From Omnitrophica bacterium RIFOXYB12_FULL_50_7 (lineage in GTDB: Bacteria; Omnitrophota; Omnitrophia; Omnitrophales; Aquincolibacteriaceae), in NCBI GenBank assembly GCA_001804345.1, contig MHFU01000160.1:3186-19478 (forward strand): a stretch of 16,293 bases of DNA, in the 5' to 3' direction. The notes under the pieces are model-generated. The model ran no database searches, was not told the origin of the DNA, and saw nothing but the letters and a program-made list of their open reading frames with translations. Made by a program: the position numbers and the translations under genes. Positions 14,301 through 16,293 of this stretch are shown in pieces (position 1 is the first letter of the stretch; each line of letters begins with the position of its first letter).

Positions 14301-16293
14301 TCCCCCGCTTTTCCCAATGCTGAAATCCATTCTTGTCTTATGCTGTCTTGCGCGATTTCTTCAGGGCTAATGCGGCTAAATTTTCCTTGAAGCGCCTGGA
14401 CGCTTCTGGCGACGGCAACGATTTCATTCGAAATGCGTTCTAAATCTTGGATAAAGTCACCGGATCGAGACTCTGAAATTTGAGAAAGCGCAATGTTCAT
14501 ATTATTCCAAGCGTCTGTGGCCGGACTATGCCCAAAGGTCCGCGTCGTAATTCGAACACGCTCTGTCAGCTGAAATAGCTCCGCATCGATTCCTTTTGGG
14601 ATCTCCTTGGGGCCTTCCTCTTCTTCTACAACCATGATGTCAGCAAACGAAGATGCTTCCCGCCGCACTGAAGGTAGGTCCTTCTTTCTTTGAATTCTTT
14701 TATACGTTTCCATCAACTGTCCATAGCTGTCTTGCAGCCCTATAAATTTTCCTGTTCCGTTAATCCACTCTTGAAGCGACTTCTCCTTCGCCTCGGAGCG
14801 GACAGGTAAAATATCCTTATCCGATCCAATATCGAAAATGTGAGGAAACTCAACTGCAGCGGTCATTAAATCAGGCCCATACCCCAGCCAAGATAAACTC
14901 ATTTTCCCGTCAGACAACATCTTGATGCTTCTGATTTCCTCGGGTTTTTTCTTATCTGGGTATGGATTAACAAACAACACATTCGCGCCTGAGGGAAGTC
15001 TAATGAGCGTGCGAACCACACCAAACACATCTTCATGCACCTTCAATATTTCGCCCCTGGCGCTTAATTCATGAAGGAGTTGCGTCCATTCTTTCAATGA
15101 AAAAGTGTGGTTTTTCGTAAATTCAGACACACTGTCAATCGTCCCATAACTTGCCGTGGGGTACTCCGGGGTAACCTTTATCACATCTACTTTGTTTGCA
15201 AAAGTGCCGGCAAATTTTCCCAGATCGGAAAGATTGTCAATTCCACCTTTAAACGCCGTTAAATTAACTCTCACCGTTTTGCCCTTAGACACGAGAAAAT
15301 GATTGATGTTCCCTATTTCTTCGATCGTCAATGTCGATGTCGCCATAATTGCGTCGTTTTTTTCCTTATCATAATGATGATATGAGATATTCATCGATGT
15401 GACCGCAGAATTTCCGATAAGTTCTAAGATTTTTTTATTCCTTAATAGCGTTCCGTTCGTCGTGATAGTAATCTCATGCAATTGCTCTTTGACCTTGCCC
15501 AACTCCCGCAATATTTCTTCCAGATGTCTTGCCATTAAAGGTTCTCCGCCCAGCAATATGACGTCTCTTACATTGTAAACGCTAATTGCTCTTCTGATTT
15601 TTTCTGAGAAATTACGCGCTACAGCATCGCCGCTATTTTTAGACCCTGTTGCGTTAATGCAAAAGGGGCATCGGCCGTTACACCCATCGGTCATCACAAT
15701 ACTTAAACTGGTTTCACTCGCGATATGATAAAGATCATCACCAATGCGAATAGGCGATAGAGAACCGTCCATTAAACGCATTTCTCGAATGTAAGGGGCA
15801 TCGCGCTTTTGAACGGTACCAGGTTCACCACGGTGCTGCTTCGCTGCCTCGGGGACAGGTTGATCGGCCCGCACTTCCGCCCGGTTAGGGACTGGCTCCA
15901 TTTTGTGCTTTTTTCCTTCAGAGAACGGATCCGCCCAACGTTTTGTGGCAGACAAAATGGTGCCTGTCCCTTTTACGCCAGCCGGTAAGGGGACAGGCAC
16001 CTTTTCCTGCAGAAAAGGAGCCAGTCCCCCTCGCACTTCCGAGCGAACCTTACTAGCGGGCAGGGCGCTCTCTGCAGGGGCTGCTTCATGGAGCGCCCCG
16101 AGCATGAAATTTTCAAACTTGTTGTACTCTGCGAGGTCGAACTGCCCGGCTCGATTGACGACCACTTCATCGGACATCGCTATAATTTCGGGAGCATAGT
16201 CGATGCTTTCCCGCAACCGTGTTGCGAGCTCCTCATCCGACATGGTGCTGCGCCCCCGCAGGCGGGCCGCGAGGTCCTTTTCCAGCTTTGCCC
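5378..16293 (-). CDS. Giant modular multidomain protein, partial at the right window edge
   Basis: This single open frame has at least 3,621 codons from the ATG at 16243. That ATG lacks a Shine-Dalgarno, and the frame is open for all 16 further codons to the window edge (ending ...LRGRST), so the true start is probably outside. Modules are separated by about 16 linkers of the form R-S/A-E-V/A/T/L-R. In order: N-terminal piece (1-66), translated REP cluster (72-120), radical SAM (127-480), GHKL ATPase (487-868), strip antisense to DUF4258/DUF2283 (875-1084), methyltransferase-like (1092-1308), J-domain plus helical/HEAT-like region (1315-2184), kinase-like (2191-2424), methyltransferase-like (2431-2648), GHKL ATPase (2655-2897), strip antisense to hicBA (2904-3091), methyltransferase (3120-3340), repeat-rich C-terminus (3346-3621). 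No signal peptide or clear membrane segments are visible. I do not recognise the whole. It may be one giant protein, or a chain of fused cassettes cleaved or expressed in parts. Confidence 0.8.
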   Translation of the reverse strand, partial: AKLEKDLAARLRGRSTMSDEELATRLRESIDYAPEIIAMSDEVVVNRAGQFDLAEYNKFENFMLGALHEAAPAESALPASKVRSEVRGGLAPFLQEKVPVPLPAGVKGTGTILSATKRWADPFSEGKKHKMEPVPNRAEVRADQPVPEAAKQHRGEPGTVQKRDAPYIREMRLMDGSLSPIRIGDDLYHIASETSLSIVMTDGCNGRCPFCINATGSKNSGDAVARNFSEKIRRAISVYNVRDVILLGGEPLMARHLEEILRELGKVKEQLHEITITTNGTLLRNKKILELIGNSAVTSMNISYHHYDKEKNDAIMATSTLTIEEIGNINHFLVSKGKTVRVNLTAFKGGIDNLSDLGKFAGTFANKVDVIKVTPEYPTASYGTIDSVSEFTKNHTFSLKEWTQLLHELSARGEILKVHEDVFGVVRTLIRLPSGANVLFVNPYPDKKKPEEIRSIKMLSDGKMSLSWLGYGPDLMTAAVEFPHIFDIGSDKDILPVRSEAKEKSLQEWINGTGKFIGLQDSYGQLMETYKRIQRKKDLPSVRREASSFADIMVVEEEEGPKEIPKGIDAELFQLTERVRITTRTFGHSPATDAWNNMNIALSQISESRSGDFIQDLERISNEIVAVARSVQALQGKFSRISPEEIAQDSIRQEWISALGKAGEDTQHLADRLQQAMEGLPSLSASMAASGVFVAQAKMHLEEAERRLRITVEIFKNRARFAQGVAEKKPIDLLALIKQSAKAYIWDESVVPWEDVEFVAEGNGPWMIEGDRITLLNAFHNLIVNAGQAMAGRKSTLARITLAREEGHIRVSIEDTGPGIREDLLYEGKLPDRERVYDLDMTTKPGGTGLGATEAWHAFKLHGAALEVSSWSENGTIFQSAFLEPRSEVRLPDESRLKAEEESELRKTLAGKADVFESDLFQGRRIAETLHGREYFNARKFSLGVVVGGNALRDLLGGNFAFLKSYVKRVYFGVVSDMHDSVSFLGNIIDINRDNNNLIHFLNKYGPYLFGPVVFSVPIFAIREVQFAFQAPQFGLFPWGLADGLCNFSLIRSAIEHLRFGVITEDDGLFLLHHDRTLSKATIQVKPFRSPPPAGRQEDTQHRSEARQTDYDLIRKLEESGDPNIVRPDEPWHEVARGRLLIIDVGPSAATKLREVAENHPEYQIIGIERDPAEVVGLYHLLKYSPRPSNYRVMFSDDSAAFKNQKSPAADIIFVSAPFHPSVNYFFSDPNSEKMLQAIKILKPNGHLIIVPTTQKEDFDFLQKIVFPGNLERVDVVNDPMVKEILRAFQSQEARWSLFYDEPIIFRKQPDAVPATPDVAEVGKRAEVRGELKDYYGILGIAKNATAVDIKKAYREKAKQYHPDVNPGNKEAEENFKEVGEAYEVLNDPVRRAVYDRDGIDHGSRRSGFHPTGNPDFDDFFDPDNPEFREYDEFMRDPEAYLWKKFRERFDDFHQQVHLNHDAKHPLDSSPFDWILEVEPTWAKCRRPFPKSPDLSLLLGTSSRFHLTEGLAGVFASIYFDRYPAYENLFPFKAEFSVRETAEDFLIDMVVPGEWVPEKVAESVKKNNRDGFIFTWESRGLFGFKKAKGSFVETVLPAKITRDLAVRQEAVARAPKTFLSSTVITMRLPKKELKKQADLERRVLNRMDRLGKYIEEIEKRLDPADAKQKMFSDLIKIMRSCLMNRDMSIIEEYGSPILYALRAFMKDRPEVAKFIIETFMPLSREYGMDKFGAFDSERFENEPTGLPESYYTNQIWQWAMPLLRLSAEMIGEQGLTEYSPWLFELLGFSPSWGRDAVKDKAPKFNDTAEPFETLGETVADSLGRLAGKDRRVYERLLRLADPKTTTYWWVKAGAIKALGRSGVADPRAAEVLWKAVDFDAEYQRSVLYWDDSELNGHADNKKAIMPEALLALAKLGDEKAFDHILTILDQNQEIRDSGRSSFNLPESVQVAIEAIEFMKGPVRLARIFDLLKGLKRNYFSGARERMMWGLYKADPANVQYLRWFEQQAVKRDEKGRVVSVSDTEALKILIETGKKEWVDIGIGMWQWNPNHWTGGVGSARQEPVPDVNGAALLKGLEIDPDNEYYLRDFRQEWIPGHKAYHYEPGGRTIGKALTLLTAENIGLAASVLDEKRIRFEPWALSGHGEGAAARYGMMYLGQKFFQDFRDLIRSVPFTEKTVIGNALAGSKAAAPQLPGADENTARSELRMGNRGQPGMGSSLTEALAQFGIKIAGERLDMSAVPENVDWVMDAMRDMGTRPLWFLEDRFDFTNAPAAKLVHPLKEVLEQPPLSSEGLNSKGVYVGIIEQNGRQIPAAIKMLEKNRTRNLQMVEALDRIGTNPRFYGVVRDERGEVVGYAMQIVIGKTVSTLDNLKKTFPEVYSRDFPVIFARANENGLAPSGDLMLTRTNHFVGIDGEDALLLDEKAFQAFINRLNGTPGTSLRSETRGEKEPWMKVWLATELVLGEEEYLHEVNMGTQMLLMDSLEDIEKAGIHLAEWTAGQELTILGFSKEEFWKIYRACPNASKYHLINYSGSIIEQEAAALWSQRKYRALDKRIRIYQMDAADLLKELKPSSQAVVFANGILSINYHTAEKNAAIISAVRKALMPGGIGILRASPEMPRPANLSMEQLETMMLQEAEVNGNRVLWTNIKGKFHMTPAVVFQTPGRSEVRDESGRRLETTDRRQQPSQIVQPISVQSPERVEGVPLRTYGLVEPGADTVPYPEGRRRLLWRMQFKIGKPEGDQNARAFLQVSDLAEQAGFIDSERNGFPSTALKLLTHELISNSFRHGLAQSRGGEFSVFEFIRENGQIGIELVSRDFGEGMTDVQKLLEESRRKIPHGGLGLSHLSVLPNAAQIEAFGKTWVKNRRNDFEDIGKVSLITEGTRVSAIVYKRDITSEYVKHTKFRETGETGGRPRSEARRPTRQAEGSLFQKVGEVFGGDAGAAKDSAQGAGLDRSGSVNRDNRTAAKIRLMAQDGVTTRLTQENEPRLLQGPNNTSAVGLGDEGHGLLVGDRNVPDANPGAGLLKRVMVLLYGPAVKMNGFLDIFDRFLAGFSLRGASWKLGNINGVTAFWFLLQNDLVSHPHFSFANFLLAASEGIIAQPALLVQSRSEVHLNPYSSTSQSAAKVGRRAETRADQPVPEAAEQHRGEPGTVPRDVPVLDFLSFVRAHFAERIAAAEPLNVLDVGTGKKPEFCHLILDLLTGNSIRTNVFGIQPRKQIWGRVDASEIVEAQRRGITLEEIGLEQLNPERSVIARDVKFDIVFINAPDFYISHSMVTNVKAALKPGGLLIVTRLKVDQSGALRMEHNYDDIWKKVFGATVSFAILNGLPSTSTFKYLGTSLIASFPQRVSDAPSQTRAELRATSTSQNSIQQRGVTGRGVLSPQLSLPSSSSTLTLPKPTPGVKFGEPEGKHRVLTAVQHAPVMSEAVQSISATVNGQRSTEVKKEGSLRVARSALREAKQSVQHALAVRNRIETLTGTGTILMSRAELRALTDKQWEEFFIVASAAAEGRKDVRIILYGKATDGSKTREQTLRQIEGGKIFMTELGMGAAFQKFGLPNKAAVNLYGRSELRSRHPLVKSLRLNKEKGLITFSLLYVLADGKERGVTESLAGELFVRAELRAVLQDYLSQQVVAWAA
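5921..5997. repeat. Heptad-repeat hairpin inside the giant gene
   Basis: Arms at 5921-5949 and 5969-5997 pair at 22 of 29 positions by my count. The right arm has three exact cgttgac units followed by cgttgcg. It is translated in frame as part of the giant protein (ISATVNGQRSTE and LRVARSALREAK). The same family forms the spacers at 3233 and 4024. Confidence 0.7.
6047..6096. repeat. Perfect 14-bp inverted repeat (ACACCGGGTGT core) inside the giant gene
   Basis: caacacccggtgtt (6047-6060) and aacaccgggtgttg (6083-6096) are exact inverted copies around a 22-base loop. Each arm is itself nearly palindromic. It is read in frame within the low-complexity tail of the giant protein. The element before pepA at 2304-2316 has the same core. 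Confidence 0.65.
6227..6888 (-). other. Class I SAM-dependent methyltransferase-like module (third)
   Basis: Residues about 3120-3340. Motif I is LNVLDVGTGKKPEF (near residue 3163), the clearest Rossmann glycine loop of the three methyltransferase-like modules. Later strands include FDIVFINAPDFY and ALKPGGLLIVTRLK, which are typical motif IV and motif VI/post regions of class I enzymes. The substrate is unknown. It is preceded by the 62-bp repeat that also precedes the radical SAM module. Confidence 0.6.
6832..6893. repeat. 62-bp direct repeat, copy 1
   Basis: It matches 15811-15872 at 60 of 62 bases in the same orientation. It abuts a linker copy and encodes ADQPVPEAAEQHRGEPGTV in the giant protein. 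The second copy sits about 9 kb away, next to another linker. Confidence 0.85.
6971..7000 (+). promoter_or_regulatory. Sigma70-type promoter for hicBA
   Basis: TTGGAC (6971-6976) and a perfect TATAAT (6995-7000) are separated by 18 bases. The predicted transcript begins about 40 bases before the hicB start. The -35 box touches the end of a linker copy (6951-6968), so the cassette carries its own promoter immediately inside the boundary. Confidence 0.6.
7046..7270 (+). CDS. hicB: HicB-family antitoxin
   Basis: This encodes 74 residues. The ATG at 7046 is preferred over the ATG at 7040, because GGAG (7034-7037) is 8 bases from 7046 but only 2 from 7040. The sequence YKIVLEEEPEGGYSVYVPELPGCASQGET followed by RQEAIKNIKEAI is the typical partial RNase H-like fold of HicB antitoxins, including the PELPGC motif. 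There is no separate DNA-binding domain, so autoregulation may rely on the complex. It is followed 3 bases later by hicA, in antitoxin-first order. The pair lies on the strand opposite the giant gene, in exact antisense codon register with it. Confidence 0.9.
   Translation: MRYKIVLEEEPEGGYSVYVPELPGCASQGETRQEAIKNIKEAIHLYCWSIKQDHDALKKSRSRICIRDISVPYK
7274..7507 (+). CDS. hicA: HicA-family mRNA interferase toxin
   Basis: This encodes 77 residues with a double-stranded-RNA-binding-like fold, starting at ATG 7274, 3 bases after the hicB stop. The core RALQKAGFVLLRQSGSHAVLRH carries the GSH motif with the catalytic histidine of HicA toxins. It is followed by a basic segment and VPVHGSRPVKPGTLRAILRGARI, also typical. 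The family cleaves mRNA independently of ribosomes and is neutralised by HicB. Length and motifs are intact, so it is probably functional. Its codons avoid TTA, CTA and TCA completely, which keeps the opposite giant frame open. Confidence 0.9.
   Translation: MPFIPQANGTRVIRALQKAGFVLLRQSGSHAVLRHQSDLSRRAIVPVHGSRPVKPGTLRAILRGARIAPEDFADLLK
7526..7558 (+). terminator. Possible terminator hairpin after hicA, overlapping a linker
   Basis: ggtaggcc (7526-7533) and ggcctacc (7551-7558) are a perfect 8-bp inverted repeat. Nested inside, gcctcg-gag-cgaggc (7539-7553) forms an alternative stem that is the linker sequence itself. No T-run follows. It may end the hicBA transcript or mark the cassette edge. 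Confidence 0.4.
7556..8281 (-). other. GHKL ATPase module, RsbW/RsbT-like (second)
   Basis: Residues about 2655-2897. N-box THELISNSFRHG (Glu2763, Asn2767), G1 box SRDFGEGM and G2 box GGLGLS give the Bergerat ATP-binding fold in the arrangement of anti-sigma-factor/serine kinases rather than sensor kinases. A similar fold is found in stand-alone switch proteins. It is preceded by a low-complexity stretch rich in Gln/Pro. Targets are unknown. Confidence 0.65.
8299..8955 (-). other. Class I methyltransferase-like module (second, degenerate)
   Basis: Residues about 2431-2648. It has the length and strand order of a Rossmann methyltransferase (ELTILGFS, KRIRIYQMDAADLL, SSQAVVFANGILS, ALMPGGIGILRASP), but motif I lacks the usual GxGxG. 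It may bind SAM poorly or have become structural. The substrate is unknown. Confidence 0.45.
8973..9674 (-). other. Divergent protein-kinase-like module
   Basis: Residues about 2191-2424. KGVYVGIIEQNGRQIPAAIKML resembles the kinase Gly-loop region and the AxK lysine. It is followed by a hinge-like VVGYAMQIV and later SGDLML and NHFVGIDGEDALLL. A recognisable HRD catalytic loop and a canonical DFG are missing, so it may be a pseudokinase or another fold. A structure-based search would be needed to name it. Confidence 0.35.
9692..12304 (-). other. J-domain (DnaJ-like) module followed by a large helical/HEAT-like region
   Basis: Residues about 1315-2184. The J-domain is complete: DYYGILGIAKNATAVDIKKAYREKA, the HPD motif (His1346-Asp1348) and ENFKEVGEAYEVLNDPVRRAVYD. 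It should stimulate an Hsp70 partner (DnaK). No zinc-finger Cys repeats follow. Instead there is an acidic Asp/Glu-rich segment, a coiled segment (1640s), and helical repeats at about 1790-1950 (YWWVKAGAIKALGRSG, MPEALLALAKLGD) that resemble HEAT/PBS lyase repeats, for protein binding. The order J then HEAT in the middle of a longer chain is unusual. Confidence 0.7.
12321..12972 (-). other. Class I methyltransferase-like module (first)
   Basis: Residues about 1092-1308. Motif I LLIIDVGPSAAT (near 1123-1134) has a relaxed glycine loop. YQIIGIERDP carries the acidic residue at the end of strand 2, FSDDSA follows, then ADIIFVSAPFHP, and LKPNGHLIIVPTT fits the post-motif strands. SAM binding is plausible; the substrate is unknown. 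Confidence 0.5.
13035..13061 (+). promoter_or_regulatory. Candidate promoter for the DUF4258/DUF2283 pair
   Basis: TTGACT (13035-13040) and GATAAT (13056-13061) are separated by 15 bases, shorter than ideal. The predicted transcription start (about 13068) almost coincides with the ATG at 13070, and no Shine-Dalgarno precedes that ATG, so a leaderless transcript is possible. Confidence 0.35.
13070..13339 (+). CDS. DUF4258-family protein, likely toxin-like partner
   Basis: This encodes 89 residues starting at ATG 13070 (a second ATG is at 13073). It opens IIFSNHAKAQMFYRG, where the conserved His begins the DUF4258 core, followed by ETEIAQAIRQSPW and a C-terminal strand pair (KQVRPIFIEEVNEIVIVTVYVYY). 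DUF4258 genes are often found with small antitoxin-like partners, and here a DUF2283 gene follows 15 bases later. The toxin role is inferred from this pairing and is unproven. It is in antisense codon register with the giant gene and uses no TTA, CTA or TCA codons. Confidence 0.75.
   Translation: MMKQEKPIIFSNHAKAQMFYRGTDETEIAQAIRQSPWEKAELGRLECKLDFPYGKDWNGKHYRTKQVRPIFIEEVNEIVIVTVYVYYVP
13355..13567 (+). CDS. DUF2283-family protein, likely antitoxin-like partner
   Basis: This encodes 70 residues starting at ATG 13355, with AAGGAG (13341-13346) 8 bases upstream. MHITYDAKVDALYIRF and IAADYDAKGKLAGIEILSA are the DUF2283 hallmarks: the (Y)DxxxDALYIRF strand and the D-x-GKxxGIEIL strand. A short C-terminal helix follows. 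It follows the DUF4258 gene by 15 bases, so they are co-transcribed. Like its partner it avoids TTA, CTA and TCA, leaving the opposite frame open. The family's biochemical role is not established. Confidence 0.8.
   Translation: MHITYDAKVDALYIRFKECKVTSQKIAEGIAADYDAKGKLAGIEILSAMKRFGDSSTLKKVTLEDIGLSR
13641..14787 (-). other. Sensor-kinase-type GHKL ATPase module (first), no H-box seen
   Basis: Residues about 487-868. A long helical region (about 500-740, partly coiled-coil) leads to the N-box NAFHNLIVNAGQAM (Asn761), the G1 box DTGPGI (Asp799) and the G2 box GGTGLG (near 831). These are the ATP-binding boxes of two-component histidine kinases. I see no canonical phospho-acceptor H-box (H-E-x-x-x-P); the matching helix lacks it, so it may be a receiver-less or degenerate ATPase. 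Confidence 0.65.
14804..15810 (-). other. Radical SAM domain module
   Basis: Residues about 138-480. The iron-sulfur motif is Cys188-x3-Cys192-x2-Cys195 (CNGRCPFC), followed by LLGGEPL (the SAM-binding GGEP motif) and ITITTNGTLL. This is the MoaA/SPASM-like partial TIM barrel. No additional Cys cluster for a SPASM auxiliary cluster is evident in the C-terminal part, so a twitch/SPASM maturase is less likely. It uses SAM for radical chemistry; the substrate is unknown. Confidence 0.85.
15811..15872. repeat. 62-bp direct repeat, copy 2
   Basis: It matches 6832-6893 at 60 of 62 bases, in the same orientation. Translated as ADQPVPEAAKQHRGEPGTV directly after a linker copy, it leads into the radical SAM module. 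Confidence 0.85.
15888..16028. repeat. REP/BIME-like nested palindrome cluster inside the giant gene
   Basis: The outer 12-bp perfect inverted repeat is gggactggctcc (15888-15899) / ggagccagtccc (16017-16028). The inner 12-bp perfect repeat is ggtgcctgtccc (15959-15970) / gggacaggcacc (15990-16001). A 9-bp perfect repeat, ccattttgt (15898-15906) / acaaaatgg (15952-15960), joins them. The element fills the space between two linker copies and is translated in frame (for example KVPVPLPAGVKGTGTI). GTCCC palindromes of this type are typical of REP elements moved by RAYT/Y1 (HUH) transposases, none of which is in the window. Confidence 0.75.

Larger units (their letters stand above)
5428..16046 (-). 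repeat. Dispersed linker repeat, about 16 copies within the giant gene
   Basis: Copies (plus-strand positions, approximate): 5428-5445, 5572-5589, 5824-5840, 6209-6225, 6889-6906, 6951-6968, 7537-7552, 8283-8298, 8956-8972, 9675-9691, 12305-12320, 12973-12990, 13622-13640, 14788-14803, 15869-15884, 16031-16046. The coding-strand consensus is near CCGCTCSGAAGTGCGG and the peptide is R-S/A-E-V/A/T/L-R. All copies have the same orientation and the same reading frame. They coincide with boundaries between recognisable domains and with the ends of the two plus-strand cassettes. Confidence 0.75.

Noticed and set aside
5428..16046. Linkers considered as integron attC sites
   Set aside because: The copies are too short, lack attC R/L box architecture, and no integron integrase is in the window. 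A cassette-like behaviour is kept only as a hypothesis.
5378..16293. Giant frame considered as an NRPS/PKS or giant adhesin
   Set aside because: No condensation, adenylation, ketosynthase or carrier motifs and no beta-repeat or secretion signals are visible.

Overview
The window reads as one long block of minus-strand genes from a bacterium of roughly 50% GC. Two small toxin-antitoxin-like gene pairs lie on the plus strand. No rRNA or tRNA is present, so taxonomy is inference only. A very large modular reading frame punctuated by R-(S/A)-E-x-R linkers, beside short spacers full of palindromic repeats, fits Candidatus Omnitrophota (OP3), a phylum known for giant genes. I hold that assignment at moderate confidence.

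In the direction of transcription (right to left) the order is: the giant open frame (5378 to beyond the right edge), ychF, cysE, an RNase HI family gene, a half-size TauE/SafE permease, a leucyl aminopeptidase (pepA) and a small secreted or membrane protein. The housekeeping genes from ychF to pepA are ordinary and intact. Two starts were moved by ribosome-binding-site evidence: a TTG start for the TauE gene and an internal ATG for the small exported protein.

The giant frame has at least 3,621 codons and stays open past the window edge. It is a string of modules separated by about 16 copies of a short linker (DNA near CCGCTCSGAAGTGCGG on the coding strand, peptide R-S/A-E-V/A/T/L-R). The modules in order are: an N-terminal piece, a REP-like palindrome cluster, a radical SAM domain, a GHKL histidine-kinase ATPase domain, a strip antisense to a DUF4258/DUF2283 pair, a class I methyltransferase-like domain, a J-domain with a large helical/HEAT-like region, a divergent kinase-like domain, a second methyltransferase-like domain, a second GHKL ATPase (RsbW/RsbT-like), a strip antisense to a hicBA pair, a third methyltransferase domain, and a repeat-rich C-terminal region. 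The most striking point is that both toxin-antitoxin cassettes sit between linkers exactly like the protein-coding modules. The giant frame runs through them without a stop because all four plus-strand genes lie in exact codon-on-codon antisense register.

The spacers on the left and several stretches inside the giant frame carry three kinds of palindromic repeat: (1) hairpins whose arms are degenerate 7-bp tandem repeats (CAACGNN or GGAACGN type), one at almost every gene boundary from 2.7 to 5.4 kb and one inside the giant frame; (2) REP-like palindromes built on a GTCCC core; (3) palindromes on an ACACCGGGTGT core. Several are translated in frame, forming the C-terminal tail of CysE and linkers of the giant protein. 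Together these suggest a locus that accretes repeats and cassettes while its reading frame stays open.
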